DNA of 64,000 nucleotides, taken from assembly GCF_009870125.1 (NCBI RefSeq), contig NC_046683.1, positions 62,139,869 to 62,203,868 of the forward strand, given 5' to 3'. Of this stretch, positions 24,211-37,029 are shown in pieces; the stretch's first letter is position 1, and each line of letters opens with the position of its first letter. Source of the stretch: Drosophila pseudoobscura. Taxonomy: Eukaryota; Arthropoda; Insecta; Diptera; Drosophilidae. A model generated the notes under the pieces. The model was not told the origin of the DNA. It was given only the letters and a program-made list of their open reading frames with translations, and did no database searches. The translations under genes were made by a program, and so were the position numbers.

Positions 24211-25573
24211 CTAGACCAGGAGTCCGCCCTTGGCCGTCAGGGCGGGCAGATGCTTGACGGTCTTGAGGAAGTCAGCCACCTCGCAGGCATACGACCAGCC
24301 AGTCTTGATGTCATCCTTCTTCCAGTTGATGTACGTCACCTGGTCGCTGACATCATCGCACAGGACGTAGTCGCGCTTGATCTGCTCCTCGGACAGATGG
24401 GGATTGTTCACACCGACAAAGACGATGCCACGGTGGGTCGAGGGCTCGATGACGACGCGGAAGTAAAGCTTGGGAACTGGGATCAAACCATTGTTGTTGG
24501 CATCGCGTGCGAGATAGAGCGGTGTCTCCACACCGTCCTTGTTGGGCAGAGTGGTGACGCCCCAGACACCGGTGTAGCAGTTCACGTTCATCTTGTTCTT
24601 TGACACCCAGGCACGGAGGCCGTCCTCAACGCGAGCCCAGTTGCCGGCATTGAAGGTCTGCCACTGGGGAGCGGCGTTGATGAACAGGAAGGTGGCACGC
24701 TGCTCGGGAGCATAGTCAAAATCGGCCTTAGCTCCGAGATGGCCACGGGCCAGGAAGACATTCGTGGCGGTGTCAAAGTACTGGTCGGCATCGCCGCCCA
24801 GATCCTTGTTGATGGTCTCCATCTGAGTGACCTGCGTGTAGAGCTTGTCCACATTCTTGCCATCAAAGTAGCCGGCCGTCTGGAAGGTGATGCGGGCCAC
24901 GCCCGTCTCGTAGTAGTTGCTGCCGGGCTCCAGCTTGTGGCGGGTGTAGCGAGTCACCTCCTCCTCCTCGTTGAAGCAGATCTGCATCTGTTCGGCAAAG
25001 CGCGTGGAGGTGATCTCGAAGCCGACGCGAATGACCACGCCGCCGTTGCAGGTGGCGCCCGATTTGATGGCCTTGAAGCCCGGCCAGGCTTTGCAGTAGA
25101 GATCCTTGAACTCGAAGTCTTTGCCGTCCACACTGAAGGTGGATCCACTCACGCACTTGGCCGTCAACAGGGTCTCGGAGTGGGTGTTGAATGCACCAGG
25201 ACACCAGAGCTGGAAGGAGTCGCCCGCATTGAATTCCATGACGCCAACATCGTTGAAGGGATAGAAATCCTCGGAGTCGGTCTTCAGGTAGACGGGCTGG
25301 GGGCTGGGCAGGGCCCCGCGAATGGCGACACTGCAGGCTTTAGGATAGGATAAATAGCCAGGTTAGTGCTCCTGCTCTTCCCTAAGCAGTGTATTCCTCC
25401 CACTCACCGGCTGCACGTCCTTCCGGCTGGGGTGCCACATAAACGGCGCGCTCGTAGATCTCATCCTCCTGGACGATCGGCGGCAGCTCCACCTCCGGAT
25501 AGGGGACTCGGGCCCAAGCAGCCTGAACCACCACCAGACCAATCAGCACCAATGTTAAACGGACGCTCTTCAT
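24211..25573 (-). CDS. Secreted DNA/RNA non-specific endonuclease, second paralogue
   Basis: Two exons on the minus strand, 25573-25408 and 25337-24211, join across a 70-bp intron to give 430 residues. The intron lies at the same place and phase (1) as in the paralogue at 21214-22546, and the splice gives EGRAACSVAIRG. A signal peptide is clear (MKSVRLTLVLIGLVVVQAAWA). The NUC domain has RGH with His255 and NAAPQWQTFNAGNWARVE, so the active site looks intact. Long blocks near the active site are almost identical between the two paralogues while the N-terminal thirds differ, which fits an old duplication. The two genes converge. From memory this pair corresponds to CG3819/CG6839 of D. melanogaster. 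Confidence 0.9.
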
Positions 25574-25608
25574 TTCAATTTTGACAAGTGGAATGGTCTG
25601 GTGGCATC

Positions 25609-25616
25609 TTTAAATA
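25609..25616 (-). promoter_or_regulatory. TATA-like element of the second nuclease gene
   Basis: On the minus strand TATTTAAA lies 36-43 bp upstream of the ATG at 25573, matching the TATA arrangement of the paralogous gene and implying a 5' UTR of only a few bases. Confidence 0.45.
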
Positions 25617-25619
25617 GGT

Positions 25620-28600
25620 CTTTTCGGCCATATCACAATGTGACGGCGGGGCTGGCCCCATAAGGGTAATTAATGAAAAATACTTAATATAATCGAAATC
25701 TTGCCACCTTTTTGTGCCCTTATCTACGCGCTCCAAGTGTCGGAGTGTGTCGTCTATTCCTACGTAAGCGTCATTCAGTCGATCTTAATTGGTTCGAGGC
25801 ACTTTCTGTAGATTACAGTATACAGAGATGGACTGTTGGAGTGGTCTAGGGAAATACCCGATAGAATGTTGAATTTTGTACGTGCATCGGTAATACTGGT
25901 AATCTTTATCCGTAATTCTGCTAAGATCTATTTACCAGGTGTGTTTGGTATTTCCATCATGCCTTCAATCAGTTTCGGCCTACCCAAACATAGTCCAGTG
26001 AATGATGAAGTCATGGTCCTTGCGCCAGGATAGCCAACTGTTCAGGGCAGCAGCTCTAACAGGGCAACAGCACTGTTGGCATCTCAGGTTAACAGTCTCT
26101 TAACGCTCTCCTCTTTAACAGCCTTTGGCCCCTCACAGTTACAGTCCACTGTTAGCCCACTCTCACGATCCACACGGCTCTCGGGCGGGATCTAATTACC
26201 CAGAACAGCCGTTGGAGCACTCCTACTCTATCCTCCAACAAACACCAACAATCAAGTGCCATTTATGTGCTCCCAACTGCAGACAACTGTCTGCTAATGA
26301 AGTTATTTAATCAGGGCTCGGATCCATCTCCTACCTTCATTTGAAGCTCCATTGCCTATAATTTATAATCAACAAGTAATTAAGGCTGATGGCCGCCCCA
26401 GGATTCGAAAATTCAAGTGTTGACTGCCTCTCTTCTCTCTCTCTCTGTCTCCATGGACATCACGTAATTAGTAAGTGGGACATGAAACGCCTGGGAACCG
26501 CTCTGCCGTGAAGTCATAGAAAATTAATCATTAATCATTATCTCTGGCGCCACCTACGTATAGCTCCCGCTTAGCTCATTTATCTATATCAAATCAATTA
26601 GTGAGTACCTTGAAGCTGTCTTCCTTCCATCCTCATGGTCCAATGAAACGGCGTCGTTTTCTTTTGTGTGCGAATTTCCTTTCGGCCTTGCTACGTGCCA
26701 ATTTGGACCGTTTTGTTCGCTCATTCGTAAATCTAAACAAATCATCAATTTTCACAAATTATACCCGCGATACCCATCTCAGAGCCAAAAGTATCCGGCT
26801 ACCGGTACAATCCTCATCCTCATCCTTGTCCCCGTCCCCGTTCTCGTCCTCGTCCTCTCCCTTGTCCTTCGCGCCTAATTGCCTGACTATCTGTGCCTTT
26901 TCGTTTCGCTTTCGCTGCGTTTCCTGCTGTTGCTGCCGCCTCTCCGACGTTTATTTTACATTCCATTAATTAATGTCAATGGCCGACGAACTTTGACATA
27001 TTGAGCTTTATGTTATTTCCTTTCCTTTCCCCCACACTGTTCCCCCCTGATGCTGCTGTCTGCTAAGGTGCCAAGCAAGAATGGAGGATTATCCAAATGA
27101 AAGAAAATGTTCCATTGAAAACGCCATCGAAGGTACATCTTTTTGTTGAACGAGGAACACGTGTACGTAACTTTTAGATTTGCAAGGCCAGAAACCTAGT
27201 GAATTACTATCTTTAGGCCATTCGTTATAATTATATAATTAACAATTAACTGCGAATCATCGACTAAAATAATAATAATATAGAATCTACAAACTTACAA
27301 ATTGATAAAGACTAAATGCTTTAACGTTAAGGGATATTCCATTCCAGTTTCAATTACTCTCCATCAGAAGCTCACTACAGTCATGCGAAAAATAATATGG
27401 ACACTTGACTATTATCTCTATAAAATCACTATTTTGCAGGAATTTTAAAGTGCTCTTAATTTCTGTTAATGTTGGTTTTGGTCTGCGCTCCGCAAAGTAA
27501 AAGACAAAATACAATTTAATAGTAAAACAACGTTTTCATAAGAGTTGTTAGATTTTAAAGTATATTTTGAATATACAGAATACAGGGTAGTGCCCAGCTA
27601 CGCCTGGACTCCTAGTGCTCCAATGATGGTAATGATCAACAGGAAACACCTGGACGAAAGTGAAAAATGTCCTAAACTCTTAAGGGGATTATGTGAAAAT
27701 TCATAAGAGAGAACACATTTGCATTTTCTGCGGAGGTAAACTCTTCTAAAACACAAATAGTATTGAACATCTAACAAGAGACCACATTCATTGTCCATCG
27801 AGGAAGAATGTACCCATGATGATGTGACAATCATGACATCCCATCTTTCTTCGCCTTTCAGCTTAAATCATTATCTGAGAAACTCATTTGAAGACATCTC
27901 TCTGTATAGATTTATCTACGAGTGTGTATATATGTATGTGTATCTCTCCACACGCCATAAATTATCCAGCAAATTTATGAGTTTCGAATCAATATTAATT
28001 GCCTGTTCGATACATCAGACGTCCATTTCATTAGCCAGCCACTTGGACAGCACCTGGACAGAAGAAGCATTCAACTTAAATTGGTTTTGGCACCTACTCA
28101 CACGATTTCCTCACACGACAAATGCGAATAAAAAGATACACTCCCTTGAATGGGGAAGACACAGCAGAAATAAGGAGGCACACAATTTAATTCGAATTTG
28201 ACTTGATCAGACATCGCAATCAGGGACCATTTCTCTCCTGTTCGCCCCCTCCTTTTGATAAATGGGGTCATATTAATAACATATGTGTGTGACGGTGTGT
28301 GTATTTGGGGGCGTGTGTGTGCTGAAAGATACCTTTGATTGATAAGGCTGCCTAAGCGTGTGTTTGCCCAACAGAGAGTGGGAGGACCAAGGGGAGGGCA
28401 AAAGGTAAACGATTTTGCACCTTTTCAACAGGTCTCTTCTCTGTGTCGGTGCTCGGGGTAGTCGGATGTTCAGGCAAATTGAAAACGGGAGTCAATAAAG
28501 CCGTATTCGTAGTCAGTCCTGGCCAAGGGCTAGGCCAGGTCCATGCAGGATGTGTGTGTGCCTGTGCAATGATGGATTAAATGTATTTCAAAGGCGTGAA

Positions 28601-31150
28601 AGCCAAAAGGTAGCAGCACAAAGTAGCACATTGTGGTTGCATAATAAACATTCAGCACACACTTCAATTTAGCTTAGCTCGGGAATACAAAAAAAAAAAA
28701 AGGGACCCGGAGAGCCCACCACAAAGGATACAAGAGTTCTATAAATATACATATACACACACTAATTGTCAAAGGCTTTCAGTTCCGTGTTTTGTGCCTT
28801 ATGCAAATCCACACACCCACACACACACACACATCCTGCCACAAAGTTGTGCAGTCAACCGAAAGATCTCCGATAATTGCAATGGACCGATACAATGTCT
28901 TCAAAGGATAAAAAGCCCCTCCTCCAACACAAACCAACCCAACCCAAAACCAGAACCGAATGTGCAAATAAAAGAGAAGAGCTGCCTCCTATCCATAGAT
29001 TTGCATTAATTTACGCTCAATAAACCAAACAAACATCGCCTTGGAGGGGTTGATGGTGGAGAAACCACCCACCCAATCCATGCGAGGGGGGTTGGGCAAG
29101 GGTAAGGGAAAGGGAAAAGTGCAAATAATACTAAAGTAAAAAATGAAGTGACCAGGCGAACAAAACACAGTGTGAAAATTATAAAAGTAGTTGAACATGA
29201 CAGGCGGACGTCCAAGAGCATGGCAGAGATGATTAATAGCCTGACACCATTAAGCGCTGGAAAAATTACTTACTGCACTGACACGGAGAGAGAAAGAGAG
29301 AGAGAGAAGGTTTTTTAGATGGGGCTTAAAGTTCAAAGGGGAAACATTTAAAGTGCATAATTTTATTAAGAATGTTCTGCAAAGTGACGACTGTTGTTTT
29401 AAAAAAATAGGATTAAAATTACCATCGTTTGAGCAGGGAACCACTCAGTCTTCACTTCAAAACTTATTCCAATTAATGAAGATTTTCTCAATTATCATTC
29501 CTTATATATCATTTGTCCAAAAATTAAGTATACGCCTCCCGCAAGGAAGCACAGCTTCCTATCTTTATTATCCGATAACTCAATTTGCGATTCCTTTCAG
29601 GCTTCAATTGATTTGAAAAATGTTCTCAAAGTGTATAAAGTTGGTCCCAGCTTTCTATAGAATGATTATACCGATAGAAAGCGGGGGAGAACGGGGACAA
29701 GCTGATTTGTCCTTGCCGCCTGTCTGTCACTCGCCACACCCGAAATCTGTGTGCGATAATCTGGTGTTGCAATCAGCGTTATATCATGCCACTAATGGCA
29801 TCCACTTTGTACGGCCATTTTCGTAGTATGACCCCCACTCGATGGCCACTCCCCCCTCACACCGCCCACCGCATTTCGGCCATTTGTTTTTGCCGTTGCC
29901 GTTGCCGTTGCTGTTTGCCTTCTTCTTTTTTGTTTCCCTGTTTTGGCCCTGTGCCCTGTGCAGAGGAGAGCAACGCTTCAATAACTTTTATCACTTTTAA
30001 TTGGATTTTTCTTTATAGTCAACGCATGTCTTAGGAGAGACTAACACATGTTCAGATTGTAATTGTGTTAATGTCGGCACCATATCCTTCTCTATCTCTT
30101 TATGTGCGTGTGTGTGTGTCTGTGTGTGTGTGGGCGTGTCTTTTAGCATGTTTTTTTTGTTTTTGTTGCCATATTGGCCTGTGACATCAGGCTAATACCC
30201 ATTTTCCTTGTTACTTTTCCTGCTGTCTCGCATATACCATGTACACATGTACATATACATACATACATATGTATGCATATAGCCCCCAAGTCTGGTAAAA
30301 TTTGTTATTTCTTTTCGGTATTGTCTTTTTTTCGATTCAATTTTCTTAATTGCTTCTTAATGCATATGCCTTCCAGGCTGCAATTCGTGCTTTTTAACCG
30401 ATTCTCAGCATCAGCTCGAGAGAGAAAATGTTTTCAAGAGGGGAAATACAAATACAAAAAATTCATAAGAACAGAGGGAACTCTTGCAGAATAAAGTGGA
30501 AGCGTAATACGAAAAGGTTTCAGATGCATATGCGTCCTCATGCCCAAGACATGCAAATTTTTTTTCTTTTCTTATGCACTCCGTTGTGAATCAAACAGCG
30601 TACATTGTTTTTGCTTTCTTGGGACCGACCACAAAAATTAAACATTTCAGCTTCCTTCAAATCATCGTAGTTCGAAAAAAAAAGTCGCCTGAAAAGAAAA
30701 GTACGAGCACTAGAAATAATCCATAAATACTCCCATCTCTCGGGCTAATGACATCGCTTACTTTGAAACAATATTAGCCCACTAGTCGCAGGAAAACTTT
30801 CCACTTCCAACCGCACCAACCGCACCATTGAACTAAAGACACAACTAACAACACGAGCGAGTGCTCATCCGCTTTCTGGGGCAACCTTGTCCGTTCTGCT
30901 TTCTCCTTTCTCCGCTCGCAATTGACACGTAATTGACTTTGTCCGCACTTTGCCGAACGTCAATTTGTGCGCCACTTGCTCGGGACCAATTAAACGCCAT
31001 CGATGACCAATTGCACTTGTCCAGAAATTGGCCAAGAAGATTGCTGGCTCCAACGTGATGACAGCCAGCAGGACGACTCCACGATGCGAGTGTTGTGAAC
31101 TGCAATCAATGCATAATTTTAATGCAATTCTTGAATGCAATTACGGTCGA
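25620..31150. other. Intergenic stretch, no supported gene
   Basis: No exon chain is supported over about 5.5 kb. It contains a repeat copy (26039-26175), an 'acagtcatgcgaaaaataat' string at about 27377 resembling a Tc1-type terminal repeat, a broken zinc-finger-like reading at about 27712-27785, simple CA/GT runs (about 28810-28832, 30106-30130), and AG-rich tracts near 29285-29310. Confidence 0.55.
26039..26175. repeat. Dispersed repeat, copy B
   Basis: Starts tgttcagggcag, contains caggttaacagtct and cactgttagc, and ends ctctcacgatccacac. Landmarks match copy A at 18739-18840 in the same order and orientation, with about 35 extra bases in the middle. Confidence 0.6.
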
Positions 31151-31162
31151 ATGTCTTTTGGC

Positions 31163-31170
31163 TATAAAAG
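31163..31170 (+). promoter_or_regulatory. TATA box upstream of Ir75d
   Basis: A TATAAAAG at 31163-31170 lies 100 bp upstream of the Ir75d ATG. The preceding stretch is ordinary intergenic DNA, so a start near 31195 is plausible. Confidence 0.5.
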
Positions 31171-31269
31171 CCATTTGCCAGCTGGTGACCTGCGAAAAAA
31201 TTCCGTAAGGGAAATGCAAAAAGCAGAGGACACGAAACGCGGAACAGAAACTCGTTAATATTCGAAGTG

Positions 31270-33533
31270 ATGAAGGTTCAACTTATTCGCTGGCGCCTCC
31301 TTCTCCCGCTGTTGCTGGCGGTTGTCAATGTCAGTGGCAGCTGGCCGGACAGCGGCATCCGTACGAGATATCCCCGCGAGGGAGCGGCTCCGGGAACTAC
31401 ACCATGGGGCAATCAGCTGCCGGATATGCTAGTCGCTTACTATCGCCACCATGGCGTTCACAGTCTGATGCTGGTCGTTTGTCACACGGACATTGGTGAA
31501 TTAACCCCTCCTTGCATGCAATGTGTTTTTCGTGGAAATTTATGTCCTTCCTGCGTCCTTGCTTTTTTCGCCCCCTCCAGCTGATGCACGCCTTCGGATG
31601 CTGTGGCGCCACTTCAACCTCAACAACTTCTATGTGCAGGTCAGTACAGAGGACTCGCTGCGGGACCTTCGACATGTCGTTGCCCTGGACGAATTGAGCG
31701 GGGCCCCACCGCCGCAGAGTTTCCACGCCAACAACTCCACCCACTGGGAGACATCGTTTCTGCTCCCCAAGCTGCAGTACAAGCTGGGCATCCTGCTCCT
31801 GGAGTTTGGTAGCACGTGTTCCCAGAACCTCCTCCGGTGGTCGGCCGCCACGGAGCATAACTACTTCACGACCAATCGATTCTGGCTGCTGCTCACCGAA
31901 GATCTAAGGGACATCGACCTACTGGACGATCCCGAAATATTCATCCCCCCCGACAGCGAGCTGAGGGTGCTCCACCACAGCTACGATGGGGGCTCCTTTT
32001 CAGCCAGCCTCATAGACGTTTACAAAGTCGCTGCGTCGAAGCCTCCGAAGCAAACGTTGGTGGGACAGCACATACGTCGTGCGGGGCACATGATTCATGC
32101 CCTGCGGCACTTTGGTTCGGCCATCACGTACAGGCAGGATCTGGAGGGGATTGTCTTCAACACGGCCATTGTGATTGCCTTTCCGGATCAGTTCACCAAC
32201 ATTGAGGATCTGTCACTGCGTCATATCGACACCATATCGAAAGTCAATCATCGTCTAATGTTGGAGCTGGCCAACCGATTGAATGTCAGGTGGTTTCTTC
32301 TTTCTAGAACCCAATTTGGGGTCGTTTTAATTCGAGGGTCGATCTATTTTCCAGCTACAACACCTATCAGACCGTCAACTATGGCTGGCGACAGGCGAAT
32401 GGCTCCTTTGATGGTCTCATGGGTCGCTTTCAGCGCTACGAACTGGACCTGGCCCAGCTGGCGATATTTATGCGCCTGGATCGGATTGCCCTTTGCGACT
32501 TTGTGGCGGAGACATTTAGAGTGCGGGCTGGTATCATGTTCCGGCAGCCACCACTGTCGGCAGTGGCGAATATCTTTGCCATGCCCTTCGAGAACGATGT
32601 CTGGGCGTCCATAATTTGTCTGCTGATACTTACGACAGTAGTGCTGGTGGTGGAGCTGCTCTTCTCGCCGCACACACACGACATGGCCTACATGGACACG
32701 GCGAACTTTGTCTGGGGGGCCATGTGCCAGCAGGGGTTCTATGTGGAGGTACGCAATCGATCGGCACGGATCATTGTGTTCACCACCTTTGTGGCGGCTC
32801 TCTTTTTGTTTACCTCGTTCTCCGCAAACATTGTGGCACTGCTGCAGAGTCCCTCGGATTCGATCAGATCGCTGGCTGATCTGGGCCAATCGCCGTTGGA
32901 GATCGGTGTCCAGGACACTCAATATAACAAGATCTACTTCACAGAGTCCACGGACCCGGTGACAAAGAATCTATACAACAGGAAGATCGCCTCCAAGGGC
33001 GATCATGTTTATATGCGACCCACCCTGGGGATGGAAAGGATGCGCACGGGTCTGTTTGCCTATCAGGTGGAACTTCAGGCGGGCTATCAAATTGTCAGCG
33101 ATACATTCAGTGAGCCGGAGAAGTGCGGCCTGATGGAGCTGGAGCCGTTCCAGCTCCCGATGTTGGCGATTCCCACAAGGAAGAACTTCCCCTACAAGGA
33201 ACTTATGCGAAGGCAGTGAGTGGCGCTGAGTGTTATCGACTGTGCTTGGACAGTACTTTGATTCCGATACGATTCCTCCCACACAGATTACGCTGGCAAC
33301 GGGAGGTCAGCTTGATGAACCGCGAGGATCGCAAGTGGATACCGCAGAAGCCGAAATGCGAGAGCGGCATGGGCGGCTTTGTGTCCATTGGCATCACAGA
33401 GTGTCGCTATGCCCTGGGCATCTTTGGCTGTGGAGCGGCGGCCAGCTTCGGCGTCTTCCTCTGGGAGTTCATCTTGAAGCACTTTAAGCGCGTATGCCGC
33501 AATATTGGGAGTTACAAAGAGATGCGGCTCTAG
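31270..33533 (+). CDS. Ir75d: Ionotropic receptor, IR75 group
   Basis: Four exons, 31270-31495, 31581-32289, 32355-33215 and 33287-33533, join in frame to give 680 residues. The layout is that of a chemosensory ionotropic receptor: signal peptide (RWRLLLPLLLAVVNVSG), a divergent N-terminal domain, ligand-binding lobe S1, a first membrane helix (SIICLLILTTVVLVVELLF), a pore region, a second helix (IIVFTTFVAALFLFTSFSA), lobe S2, and a last helix (ALGIFGCGAAASFGVFLWEF). Receptors of this group are expressed in olfactory neurons and work with a co-receptor to detect odours such as amines; that is family knowledge. The assignment to Ir75d rests on remembered synteny with Prp6 and CSN1b and on IR75-like features (PPDSELRVL). 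It ends 40 bp from the Prp6 stop on the opposite strand, and its AATAAA lies in that gap. Confidence 0.85.
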
Positions 33534-33573
33534 GCTGCACACACAAATTTATTTATGAAGGGAAAAATAAAAG

Positions 33574-36500
33574 TTATGTTGGTATGGACAGCTCCTTGAC
33601 CACGGCACGCAGCGCATCCGGCGTTTTGAATTGCCAGTTCTGGATACTTTTGCTGACACGACACCAGGACTCGCCGTGCGTGGGCTCGGCGGAAATACAA
33701 CGATCGAGGACCTCCTGTTGTTGCTGCTCTGTTCCATGGAGCAATTCGAATTTATAGAAATATGCCCAGGCATCGCCCAAGTCTGGATCTATTTTCACCT
33801 GAAATAAGTCTTCAATTAGCTTGGATTTTCTTTGTTTAATCTTTTCCAAAACACTCACCGTTCGGTTGAACCAATCCCTGCATTTGGAGAACTTGTGCTC
33901 CGACCAAAACAGTTTGGAGACCGCCAGGAGAACATGCGGATCGTGCTCACATTTTTTGAGAGCATCCACGGACTTTGTCTTTCGCTGCGGCTTTGTCTCC
34001 ATGAAAATGGCCTCGGCCCAGAGCTCGCCGGCATTGGGGCACTCCTGCAGGGCGCGGGCCATCATGGTGCTGGCAATTTCCTTGAGTCCCGCACGCAGCT
34101 CGACGCGTATGGCCTCCAGCCAAAGCACCGCGACCTTGGGATTACGAAGACGACCTCTCTCCAGGATGGATCGGGCTTTTGTGAGCACGCCTTTGCGTTC
34201 CTCCAGATTGGCGGAGAGTACCCACAGAGGAATCGATGTAGGGCACTTCTTCAGGCCCTGTGTATAGGTGTTGGCAGCATCATCTGTGCGCCGCTGCTGC
34301 TCCTCGATCTGGCCCTTCATCATCCACAGCTTAGGGAAATCGGGGAAAACCTCGACTGCCTCTTCGAGCAGACGCAGCGCCTCGTCGAACCGCTCCAGGG
34401 CCCACTCCAACCGAGCCGATTTCATCATCACTCTCGGCGTGGGCGCCGAACCTCTTGCCTTGGCCAGCAGACGACGCGCACGCTCGTACTCCGCATTCTC
34501 CGACTCCAGTTTGACGGCAGCCAGCCAAATATCCTCCGAATTGGGATTCGCCTGGAAAGCCAGCGAAAGAATACCTCGCGCTGCCGGCACATCCCCGGCC
34601 ATCCACTTTGATTTGGCCCCCATCAGCCAGAGAATCTCCGACTTGGGACAGTGAGCGACGGCACGCTGCAGCAGTGCCTCCAGCGACTCGCGAGTGCCAT
34701 GGTTCTTCTCAAAGTAGGCGGCACGCAGCCAGATGCTCTTCTTCGAGGGGAACATTTGCAGGGCATGGGCGTAGACAGCACGCGCGCACTCAAACGCGTT
34801 CTCCTTGGCGCACTAAAAGATAAATAACATGAGTTTCGGATACAATTCAGATTGTTTCTATTGCAGAACTATTGCAGGATACTCACAAATTCCGCATCAT
34901 CGATCCAGGTCTGCTTACGATCCTCTTCCTCCACACCAATGCCAATGACAGCCTTCACAATGCACTGGCAACAATTGACGGCACCCGATTTCTCTGCTTC
35001 GATGGCCTCCTGGAACCAATGGTCCCGATTGATCTCCACTCCGTTGGCTGTGAGGGAGGTCAGCGAACGATCGACGATCTTTTCCACCATGTGAATGTTG
35101 CCATTGGCCTCCTCCAGCTTGGCAGCCGTTGTCCAAATTTGTCGATCTGTGGGAATATTTTCACGAGCCTTGTTCAGCACCTTGCGGGCATTTTCGTATG
35201 TCTCGAGGCGGGCCAGGGCCAGCCAGAGCTCGACGCTAGTGTTGCAGCACTCCACAGCACGAGAGAGCAGAATACGGGCATCGTCGGGATTCTCCAGCTC
35301 GACGGCCGCCTTCCACAGACGCACAGAGTTCGGTATATGCTCCAGGGCCTTGCGGAAGACTCGGCGCTTGGCCTTTGTTTCGGTTTCCAAATCAGCGGCC
35401 TTTATCCAAATGCGCACGGATGTGGGAATGTGACGCGCAGCCTGGGCTATCACCGCCTTGGCTGTGTCCGGGGGCTGAAGGCGTGCTGCTTCCAGCCAAA
35501 GATCTTCTGACTGGGCATTTATTTCGCAGCCTCTCATTATCAGGTTGCGAGCCATCTGCACTTTTCCGGTGACCTCCTCGAGGCGAGCCGATGCTATCCA
35601 GGCCGGTGGGTGATTGGGATTTGTTTCTCTCACACTTTTGAGCAAGAGGCGAGCCTTTTTAATGTCGTTGATGTCGCCGCCGTAGGTGGGAATCATGCTC
35701 TGCAAGTCGGTGAGGTAACCCTTCGGATCCACCACTGTTTGTCCCGTCACCGAGTCTGAAACCTGTGATAGCTTCACGTTCATCAACGTATTACGAGCCT
35801 GACCAATCTTTCTCAAGTCCAAATCCCCAGTGGGCGTTAGCATGCCCGGTGTGGCCACGCCTGGCACCATGGACGCGAGGCCAGAGGATGGATCCAGTGT
35901 GGAGGATGACTCGCCGCCTAAATTTCTGGACAAAACGCTGTCCGGCAGCGGCGTAAACTTCTCGGCTCTGGCATTTCGCTGCTTCCGATTGCGGCTGTCG
36001 CCCACCTCGGGAATGGTGGACCATTCTTCGGAGGTTACGCCAGACAGAGAGCGCTTCAGATCGCTAAACTGCTGCTGAATCTTTGGTCTTTCCTGGCGAT
36101 AACGCTCCAAGTCCTCGCGCAGTCGACGGTCGCGATACTCTTTGCGTTTCTCGTCCATGCGCTTTTCTACGGAATCGTAGATGGCGTCGGCCTCTTCGTC
36201 GTCCTTGTCGTAGGGGTCCTTCGAGAACAGGGAGCCGCTGTAACCACTAAACTCATCATAGTTCGAGTCGTTCAGATCTTCATCCTCCTCCTCCTCTTCA
36301 TCTTTTTTCTTACGTTTGGTTGCTGGCGGTGCATGCCGATCATCGGACACATCGTTGGCATCGCGAGCCGGACCAATATCCGATCGGGTGGTGAAGCCAG
36401 TGGCACTGCAAATTATAAACAAATAGTTAAAATATCAAATTTCGCTGAGCAAACGAATCTCATCCGCCACTCGCGCCTGGTACTCACCCACGACCCACGC

Positions 36501-36585
36501 CGGCCACATAACCCAAGGGCGCTGGCACGCCCAGAAAATGTTTCTTATTGCGGTTGGCAATTACCGCTGCGGTTATATTGGACAT
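33574..36585 (-). CDS. Prp6: Pre-mRNA-processing factor 6, U4/U6-U5 tri-snRNP bridge
   Basis: Four exons on the minus strand, 36585-36488, 36405-34887, 34812-33859 and 33798-33574, join in frame to give 931 residues, the expected size. The N-terminus ([20 protein letters not shown]) is the start of the PRP1_N domain, followed by an acidic and Arg-rich segment typical of PRPF6. From about residue 230 to the end it is built of HAT/TPR-like helical repeats (for example [20 protein letters not shown] and [20 protein letters not shown]). The protein bridges U5 snRNP to U4/U6 in the spliceosome. The third intron stays open in frame, so without splicing it would add 20 residues; its donor (CG|gtgagt) and acceptor (tttcag|GTG) are both good. 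It is head-to-head with CSN1b, 444 bp apart. Confidence 0.96.
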
Positions 36586-36915
36586 CTTTGTACTTCTATA
36601 TGGTTGGTTTTCTAATATTTATAATTTTCACAAACAGAAGAAATTCAGTGCGTGGTCTTCTTCTTTCCAGTGGTCCAATAGTGTTGGAAAACGGTCGTGG
36701 CATTAGCTAGAGGTGAGCCATAGCTTAGTCGCTGTGACTAAATTCCAGTTCGATTCGGCTATTTTAAATGAGTAATCACTCATTTCTAAGTCAATTTTGC
36801 ACAGTGAAAATTCAAAATATTATTTTTCAATCTCGGATCAACTGTTTATCGAAAAAGCTTGTAGTGCAAAGTGCAAAAGCGATAATAGTTGTGCTCATCT
36901 CTAGCACGTAACCGG

Positions 36916-36923
36916 TATCGATA
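36916..36923. promoter_or_regulatory. DRE core between Prp6 and CSN1b
   Basis: TATCGATA, the core of the DREF-binding element common at fly housekeeping promoters, lies about 107 bp upstream of the CSN1b ATG in the shared region with Prp6. Confidence 0.55.
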
Positions 36924-37029
36924 GACTGACAGCAGAACCCTTTTTGTGCGAATCAATTTTTATAAAAAAATTTTCGCATTAAAAGTGTGAAGTATAATTT
37001 CTTAAGTTTGAACAGAAAATCGTTGCAAA

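Noticed and set aside
33799-33858. In-frame reading of Prp6 intron 3 as coding
   Set aside because: It has good GT-AG sites and removal restores [13 protein letters not shown], giving the expected protein length.
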